Source: Liolophura sinensis (taxonomy: Eukaryota > Mollusca > Polyplacophora > Chitonida > Chitonidae). Taken from it: a stretch of 64,000 bases of DNA. Made by a program: the position numbers and the translations under genes. The stretch is taken from contig NC_088304.1 of assembly GCF_032854445.1 (NCBI RefSeq), positions 22,085,704-22,149,703 of the forward strand. Direction: 5' to 3'. Under the pieces are notes generated by a model. The model did no database searches and had not been told where the DNA came from. It worked only from the letters and a program-made list of their open reading frames with translations. Shown here piece after piece: positions 1 to 12,263 of the stretch (positions are counted from its first letter, which is position 1; every line of letters begins with the position of its first letter).

Positions 1-164
1 AAAGCTAAGTAATATATATCGCTCACTCAGATAGGCTCACATGTACATAAACAGATGTACAGTGCTTTGAACATTTAAAGAGCAGAAAGCGTGGTACAAT
101 TAACAATTCACTGCATCAATTCAAACTGTAGGCGTTGTTCAAATCGCAGAGATAGCGGGAACCC

Positions 165-262
165 GTTCTACACATCGTGCACAAATTTACACAAGCGTAA
201 TTGTCATGGTAACATGAAGTGACTGTTGCACCTGTCGCAAAGTTACACACCATTTGCAGAAA
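165..262 (+). repeat. Dispersed repeat D, copy 1
   Basis: It shares patches with 26068-26175, including CGTGCACA(A/G)ATTT, TGTTGC(A/G)CCTGT and GTAAAGTTACA-like blocks in the same order. Type unknown. Confidence -1.
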
Positions 263-272
263 AGGGTCCATG

Positions 273-490
273 GGTCGATTCCACAAAGCCAGTTTTCACT
301 TAAGTTAACATTTGAAATATGACATTAGAGCTTATTTTGGAGCCCTGTAACTTAAAAGTTTTGCTCAAATCATCAATATTATAAGTTAAGGCAAATGTGT
401 AAAAATTTCAAGTTCCATAACGAAAAATCAAGCATTGTGACACCGTTTTAACTTTTGACATTAGTCAGAAATGTCTTTGTGGAATCGGCC
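273..490. mobile_element. Putative MITE with about 17-bp terminal inverted repeats
   Basis: The left end GGTCGATTCCACAAAGC and the inverted right end GGCCGATTCCACAAAGA match at 15 of 17 positions and enclose about 185 AT-rich bases with no ORF. No clear target-site duplication is visible, so superfamily is not assigned. Confidence -1.
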
Positions 491-1136
491 TTGAGTCATC
501 TCACGTTAAATGCGCTTTGCATATATACTACATAAATGGCCCGTGTATATCATCATACAGTGGACCTAAAGATCCCATCAACAAAATTGACGTCTTCTAG
601 GATCGAACTTAGAAGTACTGTCTTCATGTAATATATAGATTACTTTGAGCATATAGTACTTAGTGTCCAGTAAAGTTTATTAGGTCGACTATATGTAGGA
701 CAGCATGATAAAGTTGGTATAAGTACATCTGTTGATAACATAATCATACACATAATTCATCTAAAGTGAGACGCTTTTATAAAAAAAACGCTTATTCAGC
801 TTAAAGACGTCTGCGTGGAATATTTCGAAACAGAGCTACACGCACTGATTGATTACTCAAGTGCTTTTTATGACCACGCCGTTTGTGAAACCATTTGGCT
901 GGATGATCAGTTTGCTATCTTATCTTATCCGCATCCTCGCATTTATCTGACCAGTCTGTGTCCACCCTCTCGAACATCCAGTCAAACGTACACTGCACTG
1001 ACCAGCCGCGATAATGGACACTCTGTGTGCCGCTCCGGCCCAGGAATGTCAGATTTAAATATCTGACGTCCATTCACATCTGTCTGTGTGTTTTATCTTT
1101 CTTAGCTCATATAACATGTATAATAATGATATCATT

Positions 1137-1430
1137 AAAGACGTACAGCATAGAGAGTAAGGCCAAGGCAGGGGCGTCAGGGGGATAGCTGACAATGGTC
1201 ACACGTAACTTGTGAAATACGGCCTCATGTCAATTTTCCTCAGTCAGAGTTTTGTTGTAACTACTCATTTAAATGCATAGATAATAACAATTTACACGCC
1301 CCCTAGCGCCATGGCTTAAGCAGAATTAGGTAAACAAAATATGCAGAGATGTTAATTGCAATTTATTAAACGTCACTAGTCTAGAATTACTGAAAATGCT
1401 GTGTTGTCATCACATTTAATATGACTCTCA
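1137..1430 (+). repeat. Dispersed repeat R, copy 1
   Basis: Shares ordered blocks with 14365, 45745 and 59928: CACACGTAAC, GAAATACGGCCT, GCAGAATTAGGTAA-like, GTTAATTGCAATTTATTA and GTTGTCATCACATTTAATAT. It is about 290 bp and non-coding, so a non-autonomous element is likely. Ends are not sharply defined. Confidence -1.
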
Positions 1431-1535
1431 CATCAAAACAATGCAAATGGACTAGGCTTAATCCGGGGAAGCTTAGTCTACCGGCAGAATCCAATTTAAC
1501 ATAACATTAAAACAGTCCGGGATTTCTGCCTTGGA

Positions 1536-1627
1536 TTTAAGTCCGTGCATGGGGCTTAAGTCCGTGCATGGGGCTTAAGTCCGTGCATGGAGATTAAGTC
1601 CTTGCATGGGGATTAAGGATTGCATGG
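1536..1627 (+). repeat. 19-bp minisatellite
   Basis: About five units close to CTTAAGTCCGTGCATGGGG, the last ones diverged. Confidence -1.
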
Positions 1628-3491
1628 CTGAACAGTGAAGGCCTTACGCTTGTGTGCTACAAAAATGGGCCCCCACATTTAGCATGAAAAGGTAGCAAGA
1701 ATTTTATTTGATCAACAGAAGATTACGAATGGAAAGGCAAATGCTAGATCCTGGTTACGAACTCTCTGGAGACTGAAAGGTGGCTATGATCACTTATACT
1801 GCTTACAAAGGTTACCACTGCTACTGATTTGACAGTTTGATTGGGGTTTAACGTCACTGTCAACATTATTTCGGTCATTCCACATCGTTGTGTCCTTGTA
1901 GCAATACCTATATTCCTGCTGCAGTGAAATGTCATGTCAAAGACACCTGGCACGACGCCTTGCCCGATCTTATACCTACACTGGGAACTCGAGTACTTCT
2001 ATCATTCTTCTTATGGTCTACGCCAAGCTATACTGAGTTTTGGAGTTGGCGCACTTGTGGTAAGGAGATGTACAGATCTACTTTGACGGGTAAGGGCCTT
2101 CCGAAACATAGGTGCTTGGCATTACGGAATAAACATCTAACTAACTGTGCTTTGCATTCTGACAGTACCTGTAAAATGTATAAAAAATTTGGTTGTTTCG
2201 TCTTGCCTATACAAACTCTCGGGAGTTTCCATGTTACCCGGTTACATTTCCTTACAGTAGTATGCTCCAAGTGAGCTTCCATACATTTTCACCGCAGTTA
2301 TCCATGGGACCAGTGTCACCGTGACATAACCCTCTTCCCGCACGTGTCTTCAGTGGCGCATCAAAATTTATTATATCATGCACAAGTCTGAACAAGATAC
2401 GAGTCACGAAATTCAGGTGACTGGTTCGCCCGCCTGGTCTATTGTCTGGAACGCAATCAGGTCAAAATCTTATGCAATACAAGTCACAGTCGTGGGCCGC
2501 TCAGAAGACAGCAAGACGTTTTTCCTTACCTAGAGTTAAGCAATAGAGGATGTCCTCTGGAAAGAGATGTATTATTTCATCCTCTTGAAAATAACTTTTA
2601 AGGAACTTTGTGAAAGAGTAGAAAAAAGAGAGAACGGTTAATCTTGCAAGAGTTGGATTCGATCACGAGACCTCATACTCATCTACTTTACGCTACATTA
2701 TCAAACGTAACTGTCACGACAACACATATTGTAGAAATACCTCCTGTTGTAATTACATTAGACCTTCTTCGTAAAAGGACCCTTATATCAGGTAACTGAA
2801 TCTTTTATCCAACGTACCCGGTGTGGACGTAACACATTTTTAGTTTAATAAATATCAGAGCCAAATAAATTGTTATTATCTCTCTTATTAATTCCAAACT
2901 TCCACTACCTGAACCGATTAATATTCATGGGATGTTCCAGTGCTCACAGAGTTGCTTAAATTTGTGATCTATGAGAAATTCGGGAAAGCTATATATCACC
3001 ACTATGGGTGCATGGTCCAAACTGTGCCCTCATTTGGCTGATATATATTTGATCTCGTACGAATATGACAATGCCCTATAATACCATTTATTTCGGAAAC
3101 AAGGTACTGTGCATTTTAAAATATCGAATGGCCTCTTAGTGAAGCTATTTTATTATTCATGATGTAGTAATTACAGGTTAAAATTGGACGTATATAGGGA
3201 GTGCTGACTGAACAGCCAGGAGTGGTGGGCCACATTTGGAGTTTCAACGAGCTGCCCCGGGATTCGTTCATTGTATATTGGAATAGCAACAACTAGGTGT
3301 ATGACAACATGGTGTAGGCATACGTTATTTACGTCATGGACGAAATGACAAAACAAGGAAAACTAATTAGAGTTGTGAGTTGTTCATCACGCATGATTTA
3401 TCTCAGAGGATTGGTTCTTAAGACTAGGTCAAAACGGTGACACTACCTTGTAGAGAAACTTTGTGCTCTATGTATACAGGCATGTAGATAT

Positions 3492-3729
3492 TTACTTAAT
3501 TATTTATTTATTTATTTTGTGTTTCATGCCACACTCAAGAATATTTCACTAATACAACAGCGGCCAACATCATGGTGTGAGGAAACCGGGCAGAACCCGG
3601 GAGAAACCCACGACCATCCGCAGGTTAATTTCCCACTTACGTCCGGAGAGGGAGCCAGAATGAGCTGGACTTGAACTCACATCGACCACATTGGAGAGAC
3701 CCATGTATCATTACGCGGCGCTCACACGC
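3492..3729 (-). mobile_element. SINE family A
   Basis: A (TATT)n tail, then ACTCAAGAATATTTCACTAA, GGAAACCGGGCAGA, CACGACCATCCGCAGGTTAA and a decayed tRNA-like head. Antisense copy, diverged. Confidence -1.
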
Positions 3730-5127
3730 TCCCCCTCCCCCTGTACATTTGTACGTATTAAGGGAGCAGGACGTGGATGTTTCGCAATCGTTAAGACACG
3801 CAAGATTCTGGTTCAAACCCGGCCTAGGTCAGAGAGTTTTTAGATTCCCCACTTTAACCGATTGTGGTACCTTGTGGCACTAAGCAGTTGACGACGCTCG
3901 CGTGAAGAGAGGACCAGTCGTCTTGCACTAACATGGTGTGGATATTTGTATCCGTCACCAGTAACTTGCTAAAGTTGTTTACGCGGAGGCGTCTGTTTAC
4001 CTTCACTCACAATACCGACCTGTATTTTTGTTTCTTTATTTCTCTTCTGGTTTTCTTTTCCCTTTTCCCCCTCAATATCATCTTTGTTAAATACATCAAC
4101 TGGACAACAATAAAGAGACGGAGAAACCATGGTACATCCCACTTATAGATTGTAAGTAGACCGCTGTGAAATTGGCCGCGCTGACCACGGGTTTGTTGTA
4201 CTTGTTCTCGATACGTTGTGTTTACTGCAGAGGTCACGTGAGATACGGGATATGCGGACATACCATGGGGGAACTTAATTATACACACAGGGGTTATTTT
4301 TGTGTATTCAAGTACATGTACGCATAAAGCAGTGAAGATGTTAGTGTACAACACAACTGGAGAAGTGTGGACTGAAAGGACAGGTGAGCCGAATTGATGG
4401 AAAGTTAAGATGACTAACACAGGTGTGACAGCGTTGATTGGGTCTTCAACTGACCTCGGCATAGGTGTAAATCTGAGCTGTACGTGATCAGAGAGCACCA
4501 CTGTGGGCGCTCATTTTTAAAGGTCTCGTACAGCTGGGATAAATTAGATGCAGACTGCCTTCCGCGAGGTCCGAAACACTTGGCCATGGGTGTGAAGCGT
4601 TGCAGTGTTTTGGAATGTTTGCTTAAACTGTAGGAGATGCTGACATTTTCCCCAAAACTGGTCACCTATGTGTTTTATATGTATACCATATATTATTCTT
4701 ACCTGTTGGAAGATGTATAGATAGAGTTCAACATTTACACAGGTGGCCGATAGATACTATAACGTCACGGACACTTGCGGGACACTTGTCTGCTAAATAC
4801 ATGTTGTACAATAAACGTATAGCAGTGTACAGGTTAAACTAAAAAAGCGATGTAAATGCGATAATTGTTGATCCGCTTGCGTTTTGACGTCAATTTCAGC
4901 TTTATTTTAGTCATATCACGGCGGTCTCTCATTTTTACAATCCTATCAATAATAGGACATATACAGTGCTGCCTCAGTGGAAAACATATAATATACCCCA
5001 AGGAATAGTTATCACACCTCTACCAGTTTCAGCAAACTGGCCTACAATCCCCTAACGCTGAATGAAAGCGGCAAGAGACAACTTTATCAGGTTTTACTTC
5101 CAAAAAATTATTTAAAAAATTCCCCTC

Positions 5128-5200
5128 CTCGGGATTGAGCGCGGGTCCCCCGGTCGGGCAAACGCTCTAACGTCTCAACCGTCACAGTTCAGATATAGAA
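5128..5200 (-). mobile_element. tRNA-like SINE scrap
   Basis: Reversed, it reads like a decayed tRNA head (GGTTGAGACGTTAGAGCG, then CGCGCTCAATCCCGAGG). No folding tRNA with proper arms is evident, so a SINE remnant is more likely than a tRNA gene. Confidence -1.
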
Positions 5201-5649
5201 AAATTAATAATTGGACACATGTAACTGACGAAATTGAACTGACGATATATCTGTCAATTTTACCTTATTCTGGCGAATTAGACTGTTAATATCTATTTAG
5301 TAGTCGCTTTAGTTAAAATCAATATTCAATATAAGAGTAAAGCAAGTCTTTTAAAGGCCCATGCATGAATGATAACAAAAAACGTTAACAACTCCTACAC
5401 ATGCAGCATTTAGGGTTGACAATTAAAACGAAAAAATGATCATTTATGCTAGCTACTAATATGTCTAAAATGTCTATATCTTTAACTCAGCCGTACGTTG
5501 AAACATTCCTTTACAGTCACTCTATATTCCAACGCATTGTCTGCACTGTATAATGTGTGCAAGGTTTGTCAAAGGAGCAACAGCTGTATAGCAACAACAC
5601 CAACCTCTGGTGTGTTTATTGCGCCAGACGTGGTACTACCACAGTACTT

Positions 5650-6535
5650 CCGTCACCACGTTTAACTTGGTGTATTCATATTTTCACCGTCACCAGGTCT
5701 AACTTGGTGTATTCATATTTTCACTGTCACCAGGTTTAGCTTGGTGCATTCATTTTTTCATCGTCACCAGGTTTAGCTTGGTGCATTCATATTTTCACCC
5801 TCACCAGGTTTAACTTGGTGCATTCATATTTTCATCGTCACCAGGTTTAGCTTCGTGTATTCATATTTTCACCGTCACCAGGTTTAACTTGGTGTATTCA
5901 TATTTTCACCGTCACCAGGTTTAACTTGGTGTATTCATATTTTCACCGTCACCAGGTTTAGCTTGGTGTATTCATATTTTCACCGTCACCACGTTTAACT
6001 TGGTGTATTTATATTTTCACCGTCACCAGGTTTAACTTGGTGTATTCATATTTTCACCGTCACTAGGTTTAGCTTGGTGTATTCATATTTTCACCGTCAC
6101 CAGGTTTAGCTTGGTGTATTCATATCTTCACAGTCAACAGGCTAGTGTGATATTTTATTATGCTTCCGTCAGCTGGTTTAGTGTGTTACTTTAATACTGT
6201 TTCTGTAACCAGCTGTACCGTGGTGTTTTCATACTGATTCCACTAGTTAAGTGTTGTGTGTTTGCACTGTTTCCGCCACTAGAATTAATGTGGTGTTTCC
6301 ATACTGTTTCCGGCACCAGCTTTAGCGTGGTGTTTCTATAGCGTTTCCGTCACCAGCTCTGAAGTGCTCTTTGCTTACTTCTTCCGGGATTTGGTTTAGC
6401 GTGGTGTTTGCATACTGTTTCCGTCACCAGCTTTGGAGTGGTGTTTGCATACTGTTTCCGTCACCAGCTTTGGCGTGTTGTTTCACGCTGTTTCCGTCAA
6501 CAGCTTTAGCTTAACGCTTTCGTACCGTTTCCTCC
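5650..6535 (+). repeat. 37-bp minisatellite, each unit a hairpin
   Basis: About 24 units. The first 13 or so (to about 6140) are near identical around CACCAGGTTTAACTTGGTG; the rest are diverged (GTTTCCGTCACCAGCTTTGG type) but keep the period of 37. The core can fold with 9 pairs (one G-T) and a one-base loop, a tight loop that would open by a pair or so in practice. Confidence -1.
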
Positions 6536-6915
6536 ATGATATATCATTATCATATCGGTGACTTTTATCGGCGTATTACCAGTAATGCCTGACTGCAGAG
6601 AAAATTAAGTTGGAGATAACAGAATTTGTACCCACCCATGTTGATCCAGAAGCAAACATGTAGTCTTCGTTTACTGTTTGTTGGTGTTTAACGCTGTACT
6701 TAAGAATTTGTCACTTTTATACAGACGATTAGGTTTATCGGTAGAATGCTAGTTTGACATTCTGAATATGTGTGGTTTATTCAATGTCATTGTTTAGAAA
6801 TATGCTCTCGCTTTTAGCCTTCAGTTATACGGGAAAGCATCAGCAGGGTTTAGTGAACTTAATTCACTTCGTACAACGTACCGCAGACATCATTCATCAT
6901 GACAGTCAAAAACAG

Positions 6916-6916
<1 letters not shown>

Positions 6917-6950
<34 letters not shown>

Positions 6951-7050
6951 CAATCAAACAACTAATCATTCAATCAGACAAGCAATCATTCAAATAATCA
7001 TTCAAGCAATCAATCAAACCAACAGCCAACCAATCAGTCAATCCATCAAT
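6917..7050 (+). repeat. (AATC)n microsatellite, decaying
   Basis: Pure (AATC)n for about 35 bp, then imperfect AATC-rich sequence to about 7050. Open frames across it are by-products. Confidence -1.
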
Positions 7051-8189
7051 GTATAAATTTTATTCAACTAGTATAAAAGGAGGTTTTAAATCAGTCAATT
7101 TATCATACCACGTATATCTTCAGCTGTTAGCAGCAGCATAATAAAAGATCGGCTGTCTTCCTGACTTAAGACACAATCTGGCGTGTGAAGATTTTGTATC
7201 TCTCCAGCTAAGAACATCCCATGAGAGCGCCGATGGTTTTGTAAACAGTTTACAAACTCACGCCACAGACATTACGCCATAGATGCCGGCCTCTCACAGC
7301 GCCTACTACACGTCACCTTAGCTTAAACCAGGATGGATTTAGGTAAAAAAAAATGATCAGAGTATCCCAATGAAATAAGACAGCTCGGCGCGTCTGGTAT
7401 AAGCTGTGGGTACAAATCGATAGGTATGGATAGGTGTAAGCTTACCTCACCCCCTGTTGTATTTTAATTGAACTTCGCAGGACGAGTCTGTTTATTGCCG
7501 TGCTCTGGTATATTATAGCGTATTGATTACTGAAATAGTCCCCGGGAAAAGTTAAGAAGCGCCTCTGTGTAGGGGTAAGCACCGGAGTGTATAAGCACGC
7601 TTTAAGTCTTCACACGTATACACACACGCCGGCTCACTCAAGGAAGTTTGTACCTTGATCGAGAAAAAAACAGGAACACTTCAGAGTAATAGTTTTGCCA
7701 GATTGCAGGATGAAAACACGTGGCTGAATAAATTGACTTTAAAAGACTAGCCCGTTATAGCCAATCTGGCGGTGCTTGGAACAGCTGCATTCAAAGACTG
7801 CGACGGCACGTAAGCGATTGCGGTGCGCACTTTAAAATATAGGCTTAACACCCTCTCCGATCAGACGAGGAAATTTTTCAAGTAGGTCAGTATATTACTG
7901 TAACCTGCATAGCGCCTACGCTTTTAAGGTTTACGTGTGTACCTTGTTGTTGTATTGGGTATTGACAGTATTCCGTCTGGAGATGAGTCGGCCGTTGTGG
8001 AAGGTGCACTTTGCAGACTCCCACGGCACCCACGGCGCTGATGACTTAACGATGGTTGCAGGGACATTGGCTTGAGCCCCATGGCCGAGCTGATCACAAT
8101 CTGATAACGCCACAAATCGGGACAGTATTTTAATTCATGTATCATTGCTAACATATTCACTGTGAATTACCGTTAAATTAGCGGTGGAT

Positions 8190-8523
8190 TAAAGGCGCAA
8201 GCCTGCGGCTCGCTGGGACTCTCTCTGGCTGTCCATCAGGCGGCTGCAAGGCGAGGGCGGGACTGCTGATCACTCGCTGGTTTCATCAGGCGCACTGCTT
8301 GGGTGGTGCGAGAGCTGAACGCTGGGTTGGCTGAGGACAGAGGGAGCGGTCAGAGACACGGCCGCGGAGAATCAGGTTAGCATAGCGTCAGTCTGAAGCA
8401 CCGCGTGGAGTTCGGACGGGAAAACAGAGGACGGCAGGCGGCCCGCGAAAGGTGTTCTGGATTTTGTTTTTTACTGGAGATTTTGTCCTACGAAAAGATT
8501 CTTGTGGTTGATTCTGTGGCAGA
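8190..8523 (+). promoter_or_regulatory. Likely promoter and 5' UTR of the PLAT-TSP1 gene
   Basis: About 8190-8460 is clearly richer in G+C and CpG than its surroundings and lies just upstream of the start codon. It has a GGGCGG box at 8255-8260 and a TCAGTCT initiator-like site at 8388-8394. I see no TATA box at a fitting distance. The transcription start is not fixed by sequence. Confidence -1.
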
Positions 8524-8620
8524 ATGGGGAGGGGATATTTACGGTGGCTGGTGCTGACATGGTGCTGGGTGGCAGTCTTCACCCAGGAGGAAGAAGAGGA
8601 AAAGACTGAGGACTTGGCAG
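8524..8620 (+). CDS. Exon 1: signal peptide and acidic spacer
   Basis: Translation begins MGRGYLRWLVLTWCWVAVFT, a basic n-region followed by a hydrophobic core, as in a secretory signal peptide. Cleavage is likely near residue 20, before a run of five glutamates. The exon ends with donor GTGAGA at 8621 in phase 1. An in-frame TGA at 8509-8511 makes this ATG the first usable start in its frame. It is too short to stand out as an ORF and was found by reading back from the PLAT exon. Confidence -1.
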
Positions 8621-11600
8621 GTGAGAAACCCCCACTTTAACGTAGCATTGTACTTACCTGTGTACTGTTATATGTTTATCTACCTGTACCATCTGGTTTT
8701 CTTAATATTCTGAATGCAGTGGTGCAAAACAATCATTGCACACACCGTAAGGTTAATCGGTTTGTACTAGCGGGACAAAGATGTGTCTGTTTGCATGTAT
8801 GCAAATAGCCTTATTATATAGACTTACTACCAGGTAAGCAGGCGTTGTTGACTTGAAAATTTCTGCAGTTCAATGGTTGAAAACAACGCATTATCCTTAT
8901 CCGAAACAGTAACGATCGTAGGTGAATTTTAACTCGTATTTGGAGACCCAGTGGAACAAACCTTTGGTTCTTTAAAATTTACTTTTGGCTAGTGCTTTAT
9001 TCAAGCTGTGCATTGAAAATTTAACCTGCATCTGACTCCACTACGAACACCTAGGCTTCAAGTGGACACAAGGCCTATATTTTAATTATTTGACCTACAA
9101 ATAATGATGAAAAAAATAATATAAAAAATAATATTAAGTAAATATCTATCTGAGCTAGTTCTTTTTTCATGGTGGAACGCAGTGATGCAAATCAACGTAT
9201 TTACAAAGCAGTACTAATTCATTTCAAGTGTTTTTTTTTTTATATATCTTGTTGGATGGTCTGAGGTGAGAAAAATGTTAAGGTAACTTCATAAAGACTT
9301 TAGTATGAAATCCGAAAACTTGACCAAACTCCCCTCAACAGGCCTCTAAATGGTTAGATCTAAACATGTATTTTGTATGAAATAAGTTTCTGTATTGTCA
9401 TTCATTAAATAAATAAATAAGACAATAAATTTGTTCATTTATATGAAATAACACAATAAATTTATTCATTTATTTGATTGATTTTTTACGCCGTGCTGAA
9501 GAATATTTCACTTACCTGACGGCGGCCAGCATTATGGTTGGTGGTAGCCGGACAGAGCCGTGGGGAAACCCACGACCATCAACAGGTTGCTGCCAGACCT
9601 TACCCTGCTACGATGATAATTATACGAGTATAATAATGATTAAACAAGTCAATTAATTATAAACAAATTACCCTTCTAATCGTCATGGTATTTTTGCTTG
9701 GCTAGCTCCAAGAATGTGAATTTAATTTGTCTGCTTTTGTGAAAATTTGTCCTGAAGCGTGTGCAGTGATTCGCTAATTCCAGATATTTGAACCGGTTTC
9801 ATGAAGTAAATGCATGCTCCTAACCAAGAACTGTTGCGATCAAAACCAGATGTCTTTTAGCACAAGAAATTATAGGCATTTCTTTTTAACGATGTGGTTA
9901 CCTAGCGACGGATATCGCTGTTTCGACTCTGAGACAGAAGATATACCGTCAGCTATGTGTCCTTAAAAGTTTACCTCACGACAATAAACAGTGTGTCAAA
10001 TGGAGTTGAGAATGAGACAGCTGGGCAGCGTAAGCGTTAGTCGAGAGTGGGGGGGGGGGGCTGTGATTGTGTTAAAGGAGTGGCAATGTGGCGAGCTTAT
10101 AGTGAATGGGAGGTTAGGGCACCAGAGAGATAAGTGTGGTGGTGTGTATCTGTTGAGGGGAGGGAACATGAAGACATTCGATTATAGCGTCCACTGGACA
10201 GATTTAGCCAGAATTTGAAGTCAAAGTGTCTCATTTCCAATTTTTGTCCTATTTTCTGTCTCTTCCATATTTGCTTTGTCAGAGTAAGGTGTCTCAAATA
10301 CACTGAGACACGACCTGACTAAACATATGGCTCACTGTTAGTGGAATAGATTTACAGCACTGGAAACTTGGACTTTAATATTGACATGTACCGTCTTAGA
10401 TTTCTGTAATACTATTAGTTCTAGAATGCAACCTAGTTATAGATCATCTACTAGAAGGTATCCAAGCTAGATGGTTCTCATTGCATGAGACGACATGTGG
10501 TGTCTGAAAGCTGTTGTCATCCCAGTTCCACATACAAAACGTTTCAATTCATCTCAGCTGAAAACCATTCATATTTTTAATTGGAACTTGATGTTGTTAA
10601 TGAGCAAAACCTATTTTGAATTGATTCACAATTTATGTTTCCTACGCATGCCATATTGGAAATTATATTCACGATGACAGCCAGTCTCGATATCATGGTT
10701 TTTTGACATCGCGTTTGTTTATTTTGAAAAGTCTGTTTAAAATGTTGTAATGGAGGTAAATGTAGACATTCTTGATATTAATTGTCCATTTTTTTGTTGC
10801 GATTAGCACACGATATACTAATGATTAACGGAATGTCAATTGTGCATGACCTCTATAGCTGTGCCTAGCTGCCATGCTTACAGGTATACCTATAGCTCGA
10901 CTTGTGCTGTTGTCTTGCCTCACGTTTTGGTGGTAGACAATATTTACGGGTATATTTCTTTTGATTTATATGTCACAAAGTCATGGATATTTTAAGCTAT
11001 TTAAGGTAACTTTCTATACAATATAGAAAGATACAAATCAATTATAGGATAAAAATATAGAACGTCCTGTTTGTTTTACAAAAGCTGTCTTTGCGTCCTG
11101 ACTTTAACTCTTCTTTATCTTGAGCACACCAACCAAATACAAAAAATGAAATATGGCGTCCTACGCAGAACCTTATTGGCCATGGATAATGTTAGGATCG
11201 CCACTGAATGTCTGTAGGGTTGATCCTCTCATGAAGGATGATGAAACGAGAAGTTCCTATTTGGATATGGTTTTATTAGTTGAATTCGCATAAGCTTCAG
11301 TTGAATTCTACATAAGTTGTATTTATCACGTGGATTATCCGCTGTATCAACAAACAGACAATGTTAGTGCCTAGACGTTGACAACCTATAAGTTATCTTT
11401 ATTTGTGACGTTTGGGTTACATCGCACGGTTTGAGCTGACTACTCCGTCGTCATATGTAAAATACAGGTTAACTGAGTACAAAGCACTCAAAGTGGCTAT
11501 TGACTATAATACCAGTGAGGCTCTATAAAGCTTAGATTAACTCTCACAAACACTGTATTACATAAATACACGCGTGATGTCTTCCTGGCTCAGCTTTTAT

Positions 11601-12190
11601 ACACATAGTACAGCAGAATGTATACAGATATGATGTATGTAGTTTGTAGTATATATAGTAAGATCGTCAGTGCATGTTGACGGTGGGCTAAGCAGCCATT
11701 GGTTTGTGCGCGCTTTTTGTACTTCGTTTCAAAAAAAAGAGGCGTACAAGCATGTAAAGGTAGGAAAGAAATAAGTTTGAATCTATTCAACAAATCTTTG
11801 TATGGATTTCTTACACTCAGTCCTCACGTGATCACGTCTCATGCAGAATGCCACTTTGAACTGTTAACGAGCGTGGACCCCTGTGAAAGCAAGTACCTGT
11901 CTTCTGTTATATTGTGTTAAAGCCTTTTCTGTTCTCTCCGTCTGGCCCCTCGGGGCACGTATTTTACCCTGGACACGCGAACTGTTCATCAACTGAAAGG
12001 TGCATTCATCTAGATGTAGCCTGAATCTAGCCTGAATGATACAAATTACTGCCTATACAAACTCATGTATGTGTGTATAAAACAAATGAATTTATAACGG
12101 CGATAACAGTGTGGAGTTGCCTGTGTGAAAAGCGCGGTGAAGAAACTGTTTTTGTATCTGTAAGAGTTGTGTATGTGCATGTAAGCAGGG

Positions 12191-12263
<73 letters not shown>

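Larger units (their letters stand above)
491..8189. other. Intergenic sequence upstream of the gene
   Basis: Apart from the repeats listed, I see no gene in 491-1136, 1628-3491, 3730-5127, 5201-5649, 6536-6916 or 7051-8189. Open frames of up to 164 codons occur (for example 4007-4501 minus) but lack recognisable domains, starts in context or splice partners. Confidence -1.

Noticed and set aside
4007-4501. 164-codon minus-strand frame with a hydrophobic stretch and basic end
   Set aside because: No recognisable domain, no signal peptide, and the plus strand is open over part of it as well. The hydrophobic part is the complement of a pyrimidine-rich run.
5650-6535. CRISPR-like array (37-bp period with a palindromic core)
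   Set aside because: Units abut with no unique spacers, there are no cas genes, and the window is clearly an animal genome.
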